Positions 18,647 through 28,126 of a DNA stretch of 44,398 nucleotides are shown here, one piece after another. The translations under genes were made by a program, and so were the position numbers. Position 1 is the first letter of the stretch. Every line of letters begins with the position of its first letter. A model generated the notes under the pieces. That model searched no databases. It had not been told where the DNA came from and was given only the letters and a program-made list of their open reading frames with translations. Where the stretch lies: contig NZ_BBPQ01000036.1 of NCBI RefSeq assembly GCF_000787855.1, positions 36,604 through 81,001 on the forward strand, in the 5' to 3' direction. The DNA is from Streptacidiphilus anmyonensis (GTDB taxonomy: Bacteria > Actinomycetota > Actinomycetes > Streptomycetales > Streptomycetaceae).

Positions 18647-18650
<4 letters not shown>
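17154..18650 (-). CDS. Sensor histidine kinase
   Basis: A 498-residue two-component sensor in the cytoplasmic membrane. Transmembrane helix 1 covers about 25-48, an extracytoplasmic sensor domain about 50-165, helix 2 about 171-190, then a HAMP-like linker. The phospho-accepting His264 lies in ASHELRTPL, and the ATPase domain has the N box LLTNAAVHG, G1 DDRGPGI and G2 GSGLGLTL. Its ATG at 18650 overlaps the stop of the response-regulator gene as ATGA, with GGGAGG just upstream, indicating coupled translation. The first 20 residues are an unusual Lys/Gln-rich run (KQMKQ, LKHPKQ, GRQMK) made by a short DNA repeat. An internal Met at about residue 19 is an alternative start. The signal sensed is unknown. 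Confidence 0.93.
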
Positions 18651-19336
<686 letters not shown>

Positions 19337-19491
19337 CACGCCTCCGCGTCTATTCGAGGATCGAGCCAAAGCCAGCCGGGCGGCCCATCGCTGACCACCA
19401 GTCGGCCGAACAGGACGATGATGTGAAAGAAGAAGCAGCAGGTACGGCGGTGTTGCACTGAGGAGGGGTGGAACTCTCGTAAGGTTTGCTC

Positions 19492-20379
19492 GTGCCTTCC
19501 TTGCGCAATCCTGTCGGACCGCTGCCCGCGTCAATCTACTGGCGGCGCCGCATCGTCGTGCTCGCGGCCCTGGCGGCCGCGGTCGTGCTGGTCGGCGTGC
19601 TCGCCTTCGGCGGGGGCGGTTCAGGCGGCAAGGCGAGCGCGGGCAGCGTCGGAACCCCGGCGAGTTCGCTGACGCCCGGCCCGACGCGCGGTGGCTCCAA
19701 CGACGGCGCGGTCGGCGGCAGCGGCGGCTCCTCCGCCTCGCCGAGCGCGGGCGGCTCGGCCTCCGGTACGCCCACGAGCCCGCCGAGCGGCGCCCCGGTC
19801 GTGACGGGCCCCGGCGGCTCCGGCTCGGGCTCCGGCTCGGGCTCCGGCTCGGGCTCCGGCTCGGGCGGCGCGGGCGCGACCTCCGGCGGCTCGGGCGGCA
19901 CGGGGGGCACAGGGGGTTCCGGCTCGACGCTGACGCCGAACGAGCCCGGCACGAAGAACCTGCCCACCTGCGCGGCGACCGACCTCGACCTGTCGCTGAC
20001 CAGTACCGCGCAGACCTACCGCCCCTCGCAGTTCCCGGGGTTCCAGCTCGGGATCACCAACACCGGCGGCTCGGCCTGCAAGGTGGACCTGGGGGCGAAG
20101 TCGGCGGTGCTGACGATCACCTCCGACACCGGCGCGACGGTCTGGTCCTCCAGCTTCTGCCCGAAGGACACCTCGTCCCAGTGGTACGCCGTCCCGGCGG
20201 CGGGGGACGGTCCGCTGACCGCCCTCTTCGGCTGGGGCCGCACGACCTCGAAGCCCGGCTGCACCCCGGGAGACGGCGGCAGCGGCGCCCCGGCCGGGAC
20301 GTACGTCGCCCACATCGGCATCGGCGGGGTCTCGGCGCAGCCGCAGCACTGGTTCAAGCTGGCGCCGTTCGGCAGCTGA
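19492..20379 (+). CDS. Membrane-anchored protein with Gly/Ser linker and exported domain
   Basis: A 295-residue protein of unknown function. A short cytoplasmic N-terminus (SLRNPVGPLP, WRRR) precedes one transmembrane helix (about 22-40, VVLAALAAAVVLVGVLAF). Then come a long low-complexity Gly/Ser/Thr/Pro linker (about 41-155) with eight Gly-Ser pairs, and a compact C-terminal domain (about 160-295). The domain has four cysteines, CAATDLDLSL, ACKVDLG, SSFCPKD and KPGCTPGD, compatible with two disulphides outside the membrane. The linker would hold the domain across the wall. GTG 19492 is preferred over a TTG six bases upstream. It is divergent from the response regulator, which could control it. 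Confidence 0.8.
   Translation: MPSLRNPVGPLPASIYWRRRIVVLAALAAAVVLVGVLAFGGGGSGGKASAGSVGTPASSLTPGPTRGGSNDGAVGGSGGSSASPSAGGSASGTPTSPPSGAPVVTGPGGSGSGSGSGSGSGSGSGGAGATSGGSGGTGGTGGSGSTLTPNEPGTKNLPTCAATDLDLSLTSTAQTYRPSQFPGFQLGITNTGGSACKVDLGAKSAVLTITSDTGATVWSSSFCPKDTSSQWYAVPAAGDGPLTALFGWGRTTSKPGCTPGDGGSGAPAGTYVAHIGIGGVSAQPQHWFKLAPFGS
19816..19863 (+). repeat. 12-bp tandem repeat encoding a Gly-Ser linker
   Basis: Four perfect 12-bp units (GGCTCCGGCTCG) encode eight consecutive Gly-Ser pairs inside the membrane-anchored protein. Copy-number change here would alter linker length without breaking the frame. Confidence 0.9.
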
Positions 20380-20482
20380 CCCCCGCGGCAACGCCCGGGG
20401 GAGCTCGCCCGAACGGGTGAGTCGTCAGATTGTCCGGTATGTCCGGCCGATCGTCCGACGTCGCGCGCCCGAAGCTGGGCCC

Positions 20483-21883
20483 ATGGCGTCGGACCAGGCA
20501 GGCAGGGAAGCACCGCCGGCTCCCCAGCAGGAGTCCCCCGGAGCGGTGCAGCTCAAGGCCGTGCTGCTGAGCCCCGGGTACCTGAAGCTGCTGCTGCTCG
20601 CCGCCCTGGTCGGCATTCCGGTCTCCCTGGTGGCCTTCGGCTTCGTCGTCCTGGAACACCAGATGCAGCACTGGGTCTGGACGTCGCTCCCCTTCGAGCT
20701 CGGCTTCCACCAGCCGCCGTGGTGGTGGCCGCTGCCGACGCTCGCGCTGGCCGGGGTGCTGATCGTGCCCGTGCTCACCCGGATGCCCGGCAAGGGCGGC
20801 CATCTGCCGGTGCGGGGTCTGGGCGGGCCGCCGGTGCCGCCGAAGGCGCTGCCCTCGGTCGTCATCGCCGCCCTGGTCGCGCTGCCGCTCGGCGCCTCCC
20901 TGGGGCCCGAGGCGCCACTGATGGCGCTCGGCGGTGGTCTGGCGCTGCTCGGCGTGGCCCGGGCCAAGCGCGAGGCGCAGCCGAAGGCCGCGGCGATCGT
21001 CGGGACGGCCGGCTCCTCGGCCGCCATCGCGACGATCTTCGGCAACCCGGTGATCGGCTGCGTCATGGTGCTGGAGGCGGCCGGACTGGGCGGTCCCCAG
21101 CTGCTGCTGCTCGTGGTGCCGTGTCTGCTGGCGAGCGGCGTCGGCGCGCTGGTGTTCACCGGCTTCGGCCACTGGACCGGGCTCGACATCGGTGCGCTGA
21201 CCCTGCAGAGCGTGCCCAGGAGCGAGGTCCCGACCGCCCCCGACTACCTCTGGGGGATTCCGCTGGCCGCGCTGATCGCGGTCGTGGTCGTGGCCGTGCA
21301 GACACTCGGCTGGACCACCTACGACTTCACCACGCGCCGGACCGGCGCGCACATCATCGCCTGTGCGGTCGGCGTCGGCGTCTGCACCGCGGCCTATGCC
21401 CTGCTCACCGGGCGCTCCCCGGAGGAGGCCGCTCTCTCCGGCCAGGAGACGCTCAGTCAACTGGCCGCGAACCCGCAGTCCTGGGGTGTCGCCACACTGG
21501 TGCTGCTGGCGCTCTTCAAAGGGCTCGCCTACGGCATCTGTCTCGGCTCACTGCGCGGCGGCCCGATCTTTCCGGCGGTCACGATCGGCGCGGCCCTGGG
21601 GATCGCCTGTGCGGGCCTGCCCGGCTTCGGGGCGGCCGCCGGCCTCTCCGTCGGCCTGGCCGCCTCGGGCGCGGCGATCACCGGCCTGCCGGTCACCGCG
21701 AGCCTGCTGGCGATCCTGCTGGTGGGAGCGAACGCGCGGGACGCGGCACCGCTGATGCTCGTCGCCGCCGTGGTGAGCTTCGTCGTCGCGACGAAGCTCA
21801 GGCCCAAGCCGTCCGAGCAGGCTCCCGGGCCCGTGCAGGGCCCCGCGTCCGCCGGGGCGGACCCGGGGACGGCTCAGACGTAG
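20483..21883 (+). CDS. ClC-family chloride channel/transporter-like protein
   Basis: A 466-residue polytopic membrane protein with about 10-12 hydrophobic helices. The three ClC signature regions are recognisable but divergent: GKGGHLPV where GSGIP is usual, [14 protein letters not shown] for G(K/R)EGP, keeping the Glu that corresponds to the gating glutamate, and [16 protein letters not shown] for GxFxP. This suggests an anion transporter or channel of the divergent actinobacterial group. Ion selectivity cannot be deduced. ATG 20483 is preceded by a weak GAAGCT hexamer and no ribosome site; an in-frame GTG at 20417 is the alternative start. The last 10 bases overlap the end of convergent disA. 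Confidence 0.85.
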   Translation: MASDQAGREAPPAPQQESPGAVQLKAVLLSPGYLKLLLLAALVGIPVSLVAFGFVVLEHQMQHWVWTSLPFELGFHQPPWWWPLPTLALAGVLIVPVLTRMPGKGGHLPVRGLGGPPVPPKALPSVVIAALVALPLGASLGPEAPLMALGGGLALLGVARAKREAQPKAAAIVGTAGSSAAIATIFGNPVIGCVMVLEAAGLGGPQLLLLVVPCLLASGVGALVFTGFGHWTGLDIGALTLQSVPRSEVPTAPDYLWGIPLAALIAVVVVAVQTLGWTTYDFTTRRTGAHIIACAVGVGVCTAAYALLTGRSPEEAALSGQETLSQLAANPQSWGVATLVLLALFKGLAYGICLGSLRGGPIFPAVTIGAALGIACAGLPGFGAAAGLSVGLAASGAAITGLPVTASLLAILLVGANARDAAPLMLVAAVVSFVVATKLRPKPSEQAPGPVQGPASAGADPGTAQT

Positions 21884-22980
21884 CGCTCGAGGATGGACGA
21901 CTCGGCCAGACGGGAGAGCCCCTCGCGGACCGAGCGGGCCCGGGACTCGCCGACGCCCTCGACCGTCTGCAGGTCGTCGATGCTGGCGGCGAGCAGCTTC
22001 TGCAGCCCGCCGAAGTGCTCGACCAGGCGCTCGATCACCGTGTTCGGCAGGCGCGGCACCTTGGCCAGCAGACGGTAGCCGCGCGGGCTGACCGCCGAGT
22101 CCAGCGCCTCGGGCGTGCCCGGGTAGCCGAGCGCCTTGGCGACCGTCTGGATCTCCAGCAGCTCGGAGTGGGTCAGCGCCTCCAGGTCGGTCAGTACGTC
22201 CTGGACGGTGCGGCCGCGCTTGGCGGCACGCTCCGGGAAGTAGTCGCGGGCGACCAGCTCGCGGTCCGGCTCCACGCCCGCGATCAGCTCGTCGAGCTGG
22301 AGCGAGAGCAGGCGGCCGTCGGTGCCCAACTCCACCACGTAGCCCGCGATCTCACTGGCGATCAGGCGGACCATCTCCTGTCGCTGCGCCACCGCCGCCA
22401 CATCACGAACCGTCACCAGGTCCTCGATCTCCAGCGCGGAGAGCGTGCCGGAGACCTCGTCCAGGCGCAGCTTGTAGCGCTCCAGCGTGGCCAGCGCCTG
22501 GTTGGCGCGGGAGAGGATGGCGGCCGAGTCCTCGATGACGCGGCGGGCGCCGTTGACGTAGAGGGCGATCAGCCGCATCGACTGGCTGACCGAGACCACC
22601 GGGTACCCGGTCTGCTTGTTGACCCGCTCGGCGGTGCGGTGGCGGGTGCCGGTCTCCTCGGTGGGGATGTCCGCGTCCGGGACCAGCTGCACGCCCGCGC
22701 GCACGATCTTGGTGATGTCCTTGTCGAGCACCACCGCGCCGTCGAGCTTGCACAGCTCGCGCAGGCGCGTCGCGGAGAACTCGACGTCGAGGACGAAACC
22801 ACCGGTGCACAGCGCCTCGACCTGCTTGTCGAAGCCCATGACGATCAGGCCGCCCGTTCGGCCGCGCAGCACACGCTCGAGGCCGTCCCGCAGGGCGGTG
22901 CCGGGGGCGACTGCGCTGAGGGAAGCCCGGAGCAGGGCCTCCTCGCGGGAGGAACGATCCGCCCGGTCGTTGGCTGCCAC
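21874..22980 (-). CDS. disA: DNA integrity scanning diadenylate cyclase DisA
   Basis: Makes c-di-AMP from two ATP and scans DNA; activity falls on branched DNA, signalling damage. It has 368 residues. The N-terminal DAC domain carries the Asp-Gly-Ala motif (80-82, KLDGAVVLD) and Arg-His-Arg motif ([10 protein letters not shown], 113-115). A central helical linker follows, and the C-terminal helix-hairpin-helix reads [18 protein letters not shown] 22980 is the start. The gene lies just downstream of radA in the same direction, the conserved actinobacterial and firmicute pairing; RadA-DisA interaction is known in Bacillus and mycobacteria. The 211-base radA-disA gap holds a large dyad. Confidence 0.97.
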   Translation of the reverse strand: MAANDRADRSSREEALLRASLSAVAPGTALRDGLERVLRGRTGGLIVMGFDKQVEALCTGGFVLDVEFSATRLRELCKLDGAVVLDKDITKIVRAGVQLVPDADIPTEETGTRHRTAERVNKQTGYPVVSVSQSMRLIALYVNGARRVIEDSAAILSRANQALATLERYKLRLDEVSGTLSALEIEDLVTVRDVAAVAQRQEMVRLIASEIAGYVVELGTDGRLLSLQLDELIAGVEPDRELVARDYFPERAAKRGRTVQDVLTDLEALTHSELLEIQTVAKALGYPGTPEALDSAVSPRGYRLLAKVPRLPNTVIERLVEHFGGLQKLLAASIDDLQTVEGVGESRARSVREGLSRLAESSILERYV

Positions 22981-23028
22981 GGCGGCGACTCCTCCGGTGG
23001 GGTGCGGTGTGCGCGTACGAGTTTACCG

Positions 23029-23108
23029 GTGACCGCCTGTGAGTGTGCCCCGATATTACGGAGGTCGGGGAATCGGTGTTATTTCGTCACTTCACTCACA
23101 CAGGTCAC
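23029..23108. promoter_or_regulatory. Large imperfect inverted repeat upstream of disA
   Basis: GTGACCGCCTGTGAGTG (23029-23045) and CACTCACACAGGTCAC (23093-23108) mirror each other with a small bulge, including a perfect 8-bp core TGTGAGTG/CACTCACA. The 47-base interior is AT-richer than its surroundings. It lies 49-128 bases upstream of disA. It could be a disA leader hairpin, a regulator site, or a radA terminator. Confidence 0.5.
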
Positions 23109-23191
23109 AGGGGGCGCTTCGCACACCCACAGCGAAGCCCCGCGAGGGCCCGCGGTACCCGTGGTGCCCGCTCGCGAGGGAATCCACCGGG

Positions 23192-24736
23192 TCAGTCCGG
23201 CTCGATCTCCTCCCAGCCGGCCATCAGCTCGTCCGCGCTGTCGGGAATGTCGAGGTAGTTCGGCACGGCCCGCTGCCGCTCGTCCGTCAGATCGACCCGA
23301 CCGCGGCGGTTCTCCGCGCCGTCCGTCTCCCGCCCCTGACGCGGAGTGCGCCGCGCGCCGCGCCCCGGACGGCCCGGGATCGCGGCCAGCGCGTCACCGA
23401 TGGTGGCGACCTCGACCACCCGCATGCCCTTCGGCGCCTTGCCCGGCTCCGGCGGCACCAGCGCGTGGGTGAAGCCGAGCCGCGCGGCCTCCGCCAGCCG
23501 CCGCTCCACGCCCGTCACCCGGCGCACCTCGCCCGCGAGACCCACCTCGCCGATGGCCACCATCCCCTGCGGCAGCGGCGTGTCCGCGGCGGAGGAGGCC
23601 AGCGCCAGCGCGATCGCCAGATCCGCGGACGGCTCGGAGAGCTTCACCCCGCCGACCGTGGCCGCGTAGATGTCCATCTTGCCGAGCCGGACCCCGCCGT
23701 GGCGCTCCAGCATCGCCAGGATCATCGCGATGCGCGGCGAGTCCAGGCCCGAGGTGGCGCGGCGCGGGGAGGGGATCACCGAATCCACCAGCAGCGCCTG
23801 CACCTCCGCCACCAGCGGTCGCCGTCCCTCCAGGGTGACGGTCAGGCAGGTGCCGGGGACGGGCTCGGCCCTCTTGGTCAGGAACAGGCCGGACGGATCC
23901 GGCAGGCCGACGATGCCTGAGTCGTGCAGCTCGAAGCAGCCGACCTCGTCGGTCGCGCCGTAGCGGTTCTTGACGCCGCGGATCAGCCGCAGCCGCGCGT
24001 GCCGGTCGCCCTCGAAGTGCAGCACGACGTCGACGAGATGCTCCAGCAGGCGTGGGCCCGCGATGGCCCCCTCCTTGGTGACGTGGCCTACCAGCAGCGT
24101 CGACATGGCCCGCGTCTTGGACTCGCGGATCAGCGCGGCCGCGACCTCCCGGATCTGCGCCGGACCGCCCGGCGCGCCGTCCAGCTCGGCGGAGGCGACG
24201 GTCTGCACGGAGTCCAGGATCAGCAGCGACGGCTGCACCTGCTGGATGTGCCCGAGCACGGCCGCGAGATCCGTCTCGGCGGCCAGGTACAGATGCGGGG
24301 AGAGCGCGTTGATCCGGTCCGCGCGCAGGCGCACCTGCGAGGCGGACTCCTCCCCGGTGATGTAGAGCGTCCGCTGCTGCGGCCCCGCCGCCTTTGCGGC
24401 GACGTCCAGCAGCAGCGTCGACTTGCCGACACCCGGCTCCCCGGCCAGCAGCACCACGGCGCCCGGCACCAGCCCGCCGCCGAGCACCCGGTCCAGCTCG
24501 TCGATGTTCGTCGGCCGCGAGACCGCGACCGTCGCGTCCACCTGCCCGATCGGCCGCGCGGGCGAGGACACCGGCCCGGCCGCGGTGGTGCGCACCGACG
24601 GCGACCCGCCGACCTCCTCCACCGTGCCCCAGGCGTTGCACTCGGTGCACCGCCCCGTCCACTTGGGGGGCGTGGCACCGCACTCGGTGCACCGGTAGGT
24701 GCTGCGTGCCTTCGAGGTACTGGATCGCGCGGCCAT
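23192..24736 (-). CDS. radA: DNA repair protein RadA (Sms)
   Basis: RecA-like ATPase that processes recombination intermediates. It has 514 residues. The N-terminal C4 zinc finger has Cys16, Cys19, Cys30 and Cys33 (CTEC...CTEC). The RecA fold has Walker A GEPGVGKST (99-107), SLLILDSVQT as Walker B, and the RadA-specific KNRYGATDEVGCFE motif (KNRFG type). A C-terminal Lon-protease-like domain includes GEVGLAGEVRRV. A charged tail of about 60 residues (RGARRTPRQGR onward) extends beyond the usual family end. ATG 24736 follows a minus-strand TAGCGT by 7 bases with no Shine-Dalgarno sequence, indicating a leaderless transcript. Confidence 0.97.
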   Translation of the reverse strand: MAARSSTSKARSTYRCTECGATPPKWTGRCTECNAWGTVEEVGGSPSVRTTAAGPVSSPARPIGQVDATVAVSRPTNIDELDRVLGGGLVPGAVVLLAGEPGVGKSTLLLDVAAKAAGPQQRTLYITGEESASQVRLRADRINALSPHLYLAAETDLAAVLGHIQQVQPSLLILDSVQTVASAELDGAPGGPAQIREVAAALIRESKTRAMSTLLVGHVTKEGAIAGPRLLEHLVDVVLHFEGDRHARLRLIRGVKNRYGATDEVGCFELHDSGIVGLPDPSGLFLTKRAEPVPGTCLTVTLEGRRPLVAEVQALLVDSVIPSPRRATSGLDSPRIAMILAMLERHGGVRLGKMDIYAATVGGVKLSEPSADLAIALALASSAADTPLPQGMVAIGEVGLAGEVRRVTGVERRLAEAARLGFTHALVPPEPGKAPKGMRVVEVATIGDALAAIPGRPGRGARRTPRQGRETDGAENRRGRVDLTDERQRAVPNYLDIPDSADELMAGWEEIEPD

Positions 24737-24743
24737 GCGGGGA

Positions 24744-24749
24744 ACGCTA
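24744..24749 (-). promoter_or_regulatory. -10 hexamer of leaderless radA promoter
   Basis: On the minus strand TAGCGT lies 7 bases before the radA ATG. It directly abuts the terminator hairpin of the gene upstream. Confidence 0.55.
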
Positions 24750-24780
24750 CAGGGGACCACTGACAGGCAGCGGTCCCCTG
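24750..24780 (-). terminator. Terminator hairpin of the secreted Ig-like gene
   Basis: CAGGGGACC (24750-24758) pairs with GGTCCCCTG (24772-24780), extended inward by CTG/CAG around a small loop. It follows the minus-strand secreted-protein gene. Confidence 0.7.
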
Positions 24781-24797
24781 CGTCGTGCGGTCGGAGG

Positions 24798-26183
24798 TCA
24801 GTTCACGGTGAACATGTAGTAGTACGGCGCCAGCGCCACGCCGTCCTGCGTGGTCGCGTTGACGGTCAGCATGTACCAGCCGCTCGCCGGCGGGGTCCAG
24901 CTGATCTGCGCGGGGTTCGGGCCGTCGGCCTTGACCGTCGTGGCCGGGCCGTCGTTGACGGTGTAGGTGTAACTCGCCACACCCTTCACCTTCGGGGCGA
25001 ACGTGAAGGTGCCGGCGACGCCCGCGCCGCCGCCCGACCCGTCCTCCGGGTAGACGGTCGACGTCACGGTCGGAGTCGTGTCGGTGTAGCCGTCACTCCA
25101 CCACTGCTGCTCGCTGATCCAACCGTCGGCGCTCGTGGTGGAGACCTGGAGTACGTCTCCGTACTGCCCGTCCAGCGGCAGGGAGTACTCGGCAGTGCCG
25201 TTCGCGTCCGCCTTGACCGTCGCCTTCGACTGCGACGGGGAGCTGAGGTCGGTGATCGTGAAGCTGGTCACCGGGCTCGCCGCCTGCAGACCCGGGTCGG
25301 CCGTGAGCTTGAACGAGGCCTGCTTGCCGTACACCGGATTGTTCGAAAGCTTCACGACCTGAGGGGCGTTCGGCTTGATCCAGATCCAGTAGTCGACCGT
25401 GGGCGACTGGTTGAGGGCCCGGTCCAGGCTGGCCACGGTGAGCCGGTAGAGGCCGCCGCCGCTCGGGGGGACCAGGTCCACCGTGGCGGAACCGCCGAGA
25501 CTGCTCGCGCGGACGGCGTAGCGCGGGTCGCTGTACGGGTCCTCCCACGTCGGGATGCCGTGGGCTCCGATCGTGGCCCCCGGGACCGAGAAGTCACCCG
25601 ACCAGGTGTACTCGTACCCGGCGACGTCGCCGACGCCGTTCGCGCCGAGCGAGAGGTGGATCGGCGCGCCGCTCTGGCTCGGCTGCCACTGCGGGTAGTT
25701 CGACGAAGTGACCGTCGGCGCCTGGGTGGGGGCGGTGTCGTCGTCGGTGATGTAGCAGGCCGTCGACCAGTCCGAGGTGGCGCCGTTCTGGTCCACGGTC
25801 TGCGCCTGCCAGGCGTAGGTCTGGCCGTCGCCGAAGGCCGAGACGTTGACCGCCGCCTCGTTCCCGGGAACGGCCCAGGTGTCCGCGGCCGTGGTGATCC
25901 GGGTCGGGTCCGTGACCGGCCAGACCCGGAACTGCACGGTCAGCCCCGACACGCTGGGGTCGCTGTCGTCCCCGATGCCCTCGAGCGTGATCCCGCCGCG
26001 CCCGGCCAGGTAGAGCGGTGCGTTCGGGTCGGTGGAGCAGCTCTGGTACGCGTTGAACAGTTCGGTGGGCGTCGTCGGCGTCCCGGTGGCCGCGTGCGCG
26101 GGGCCGGCGGCGAGCAGGGCCAGCGCGAAGGCGGCCGCGCCGGCGAGAGCGGTGCGCAGGCGTCCGCCCGTGGGTCTGTGCAT
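24798..26183 (-). CDS. Secreted multi-domain protein with Ig/Fn3-like folds
   Basis: A 461-residue exported protein. The signal peptide is about residues 1-31 (LRTALAGAAAFALALLAAG, ending AHA). The mature part shows repeated beta-sandwich phrases typical of Ig or fibronectin-III-like modules: TYAWQAQTVDQNGATSDWS, YEYTWSGDF, LYRLTVASLDRALNQSP, SYTYTVNDGPATT and GWYMLTVNATTQDG. There are few cysteines and no sorting signal, so it is probably released or bound non-covalently. The ligand is unknown. It is transcribed divergently from the sigma-like/BACON gene, with 244 bases between them. Confidence 0.82.
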   Translation of the reverse strand: MHRPTGGRLRTALAGAAAFALALLAAGPAHAATGTPTTPTELFNAYQSCSTDPNAPLYLAGRGGITLEGIGDDSDPSVSGLTVQFRVWPVTDPTRITTAADTWAVPGNEAAVNVSAFGDGQTYAWQAQTVDQNGATSDWSTACYITDDDTAPTQAPTVTSSNYPQWQPSQSGAPIHLSLGANGVGDVAGYEYTWSGDFSVPGATIGAHGIPTWEDPYSDPRYAVRASSLGGSATVDLVPPSGGGLYRLTVASLDRALNQSPTVDYWIWIKPNAPQVVKLSNNPVYGKQASFKLTADPGLQAASPVTSFTITDLSSPSQSKATVKADANGTAEYSLPLDGQYGDVLQVSTTSADGWISEQQWWSDGYTDTTPTVTSTVYPEDGSGGGAGVAGTFTFAPKVKGVASYTYTVNDGPATTVKADGPNPAQISWTPPASGWYMLTVNATTQDGVALAPYYYMFTVN

Positions 26184-26414
26184 CTGTGTGTCCTCCCCCT
26201 TGGGCCCTCTCCGGCATCCGGTCGGATGCCGGGCCGAGGGCGCGAGGGAATGCTAGGAGAGAGAGGGCGCACCGGCAGGTGAATATCCCGGACGGCCATC
26301 AAGCCGAGACCGCACGTATACCGACGCCCTCCCGGGGCTGCACGGCCGCCCCTTCCGCCTCACCCGAAAGGGTGGATGGGCGTGGCTTCCCCGGAGGGGG
26401 TGGCGCTCCGTCTC

Positions 26415-26420
26415 TACCGT
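26415..26420 (+). promoter_or_regulatory. -10 hexamer of leaderless promoter
   Basis: TACCGT lies 7 bases before GTG 26428. The GGGGAG between them abuts the start codon and is too close to act as a ribosome-binding site. Confidence 0.45.
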
Positions 26421-26427
26421 CGGGGAG

Positions 26428-28083
26428 GTGGAGACCCTGCAGGACCAACTCGCCGACGCCCTGTTCAGCTACTGCCTGTCGGTGCTGTGCGACCAGGACG
26501 CCGCCGTGGCCGCCGTGCGGCAGACGCGGCGGCTCGCCGCGCGCCACCGGCGCCGGCTGCGGCGGCCGGAGTCGGAGCGCGCCTGGCTGTACGCGCTCGC
26601 CCGGCACGTCTGCCTGGGGCGGCTGGAGGCACGGGCGGAGGCGGGCGGCACGCGGCCGGTGGCGACGGCCGGTTCGGGGCCGGGCTCGGGGCTGGGCTCG
26701 GCCGCGGCGCGCTCCCGGCTGGCACGGCTGGCCTGGCCGGAGGCGGCCGGGACGACGCCCGCCCAGCGCGAGGCGCTGGAGCTGGCGGGCCGGCACTCCC
26801 TGGAGAACGAGGAGATCGCCGCCGTGCTCGGGGTCCGGCCAGAGGCGGCCGGTGCGCTGCTGACGCAGGGCGTCTGCGAGGTGGAGCGCACCGCCGCCGC
26901 GCTCGCGGTGCTCGCCGCCGACGCCTGCCCGGAGCTGACCAGGCTCGGGCGCGGACGCGGCCCCGTCCTCGGCAGGGCGCTGCGCAACGAGCTGGTCCGG
27001 CACCTGGACGACTGCCCCACCTGCCGGGGCACCGCGGAGCGCGGCGCGGCCGAGGGGCCGTGGCCGGGCGCCTTCCGGGCGACGGGGTCGCTGCCGCTGG
27101 TGCACCTGCCCCGGGCCGCGCTGCGCACGGCCGGCAGCGAGGCGGAGGACCTGCCCGAGCCGCGCTTCGACCGGCACGGCTTCCCGCTGCACCCGGCCCC
27201 GACGCGGACCCGCGATCGGGCGGGCGACCGCGAGCGGGAGCGGACGCGGACGGGGACGGGGGAACGCGAGCAGGTCGCAGTGGTGCGGCAGCGGGCCGTC
27301 CTCGGATCGGTCGCGGCGGCGGTCGTCGCGGGCCCGGCGGTGGCGCTCTGGGCGGTGCACGCCGGGGGCGGGCCCAGCAGTCCGGCCGCGCAGGTCACCT
27401 CGGTGCGGGTGTCCGACGGCACACCGGGCACGCAGGGCACGCCGGGCCCGTCGACCGGGGCGCCCGGGGGCGCGGGCGACGCGGGCGGCGCCGTCGGAGC
27501 TCCGCCTTCCGCCGGTGTCAGCGCGGGCGGCGGCCACCTGGGCGAGAACGTCTCCTTCACCGTCACCTCGCCGGGTCCGTCGGCGAGTTCGGCGTCCGGC
27601 GGATCCTCGGGCGCCGGTCCGGGCGGCGGCGCGTCGCCGGGACAGCTCCAGGTGGGCGCGGCGCAGTCCGGCGACCGTACGGTGATCACCTTGACCAACA
27701 CCGGGGGCAGCGCGCTCCTGTGGACGGCGACCACGGACGCCTCCTGGCTGCGCCTGAGCCGCGACGGCGGCACGCTGGCGCCGGGCGCGCAGTTGACGGT
27801 GCTGGTCAGCCTGGACGAGTCGACGGCCCCGGCGGACCCGTGGTCCGCGCGGATCGTCTTCCAGCCCTCGGGCGCGGTGGTGACCTTGTCCGGTCCGGGC
27901 ACCCGGCGCGGAGTCCCGAGCCCGAGCCCGAGTCAGACGCCGACGTCCGGCCCCACGTCGGCCTCACCGACCCCGACCCCGACACAGACGCCGACCCCGA
28001 CCCCCACGCCGACCCCGAGCCGCACCGCGACCCCGAGCCCGTCAGCCAGCCCGTCCTCGGCGCCCGTCACGGCCTCGCCCTGA
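26428..28083 (+). CDS. Sigma-like / zinc-finger / transmembrane / BACON-like fusion protein
   Basis: A 551-residue mosaic. Residues 1-165 resemble an ECF sigma factor: FSYCLSVLCDQDAAVAAVRQT, ESERAWLYALARHVC, and a helix-turn-helix-like REALELAGRHSLENEEIAAVLG. Residues about 185-200 hold an anti-sigma-type zinc-binding motif, His192-x3-Cys196-x2-Cys199 (HLDDCPTC). One transmembrane helix (about 293-312) is followed by a Gly/Ser/Pro linker. An extracytoplasmic BACON-like domain (about 405-490, VITLTNTGGSALLWTATTDA, SWLRLSRDGGTL) precedes a Pro/Thr/Ser tail. It may be a membrane-tethered regulator that couples surface events to transcription. Whether the sigma part still binds RNA polymerase is unknown; it may be structural. 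Confidence 0.75.
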   Translation: METLQDQLADALFSYCLSVLCDQDAAVAAVRQTRRLAARHRRRLRRPESERAWLYALARHVCLGRLEARAEAGGTRPVATAGSGPGSGLGSAAARSRLARLAWPEAAGTTPAQREALELAGRHSLENEEIAAVLGVRPEAAGALLTQGVCEVERTAAALAVLAADACPELTRLGRGRGPVLGRALRNELVRHLDDCPTCRGTAERGAAEGPWPGAFRATGSLPLVHLPRAALRTAGSEAEDLPEPRFDRHGFPLHPAPTRTRDRAGDRERERTRTGTGEREQVAVVRQRAVLGSVAAAVVAGPAVALWAVHAGGGPSSPAAQVTSVRVSDGTPGTQGTPGPSTGAPGGAGDAGGAVGAPPSAGVSAGGGHLGENVSFTVTSPGPSASSASGGSSGAGPGGGASPGQLQVGAAQSGDRTVITLTNTGGSALLWTATTDASWLRLSRDGGTLAPGAQLTVLVSLDESTAPADPWSARIVFQPSGAVVTLSGPGTRRGVPSPSPSQTPTSGPTSASPTPTPTQTPTPTPTPTPSRTATPSPSASPSSAPVTASP

Positions 28084-28094
28084 ATCTGCAGAAA

Positions 28095-28120
28095 GGTTCA
28101 GCCAGCAGGTTCAGCCGGCA
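28095..28120 (+). repeat. Two-copy 13-bp direct repeat in a convergent gap
   Basis: GGTTCAGCCAGCA (28095-28107) is followed at once by GGTTCAGCCGGCA (28108-28120). It fills the 43-base gap between convergent genes. Confidence 0.6.
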
Positions 28121-28126
28121 GATCCG

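Noticed and set aside
23029-23108. c-di-AMP (ydaO) riboswitch upstream of disA
   Set aside because: No recognisable riboswitch core was found; only the long dyad is evident.
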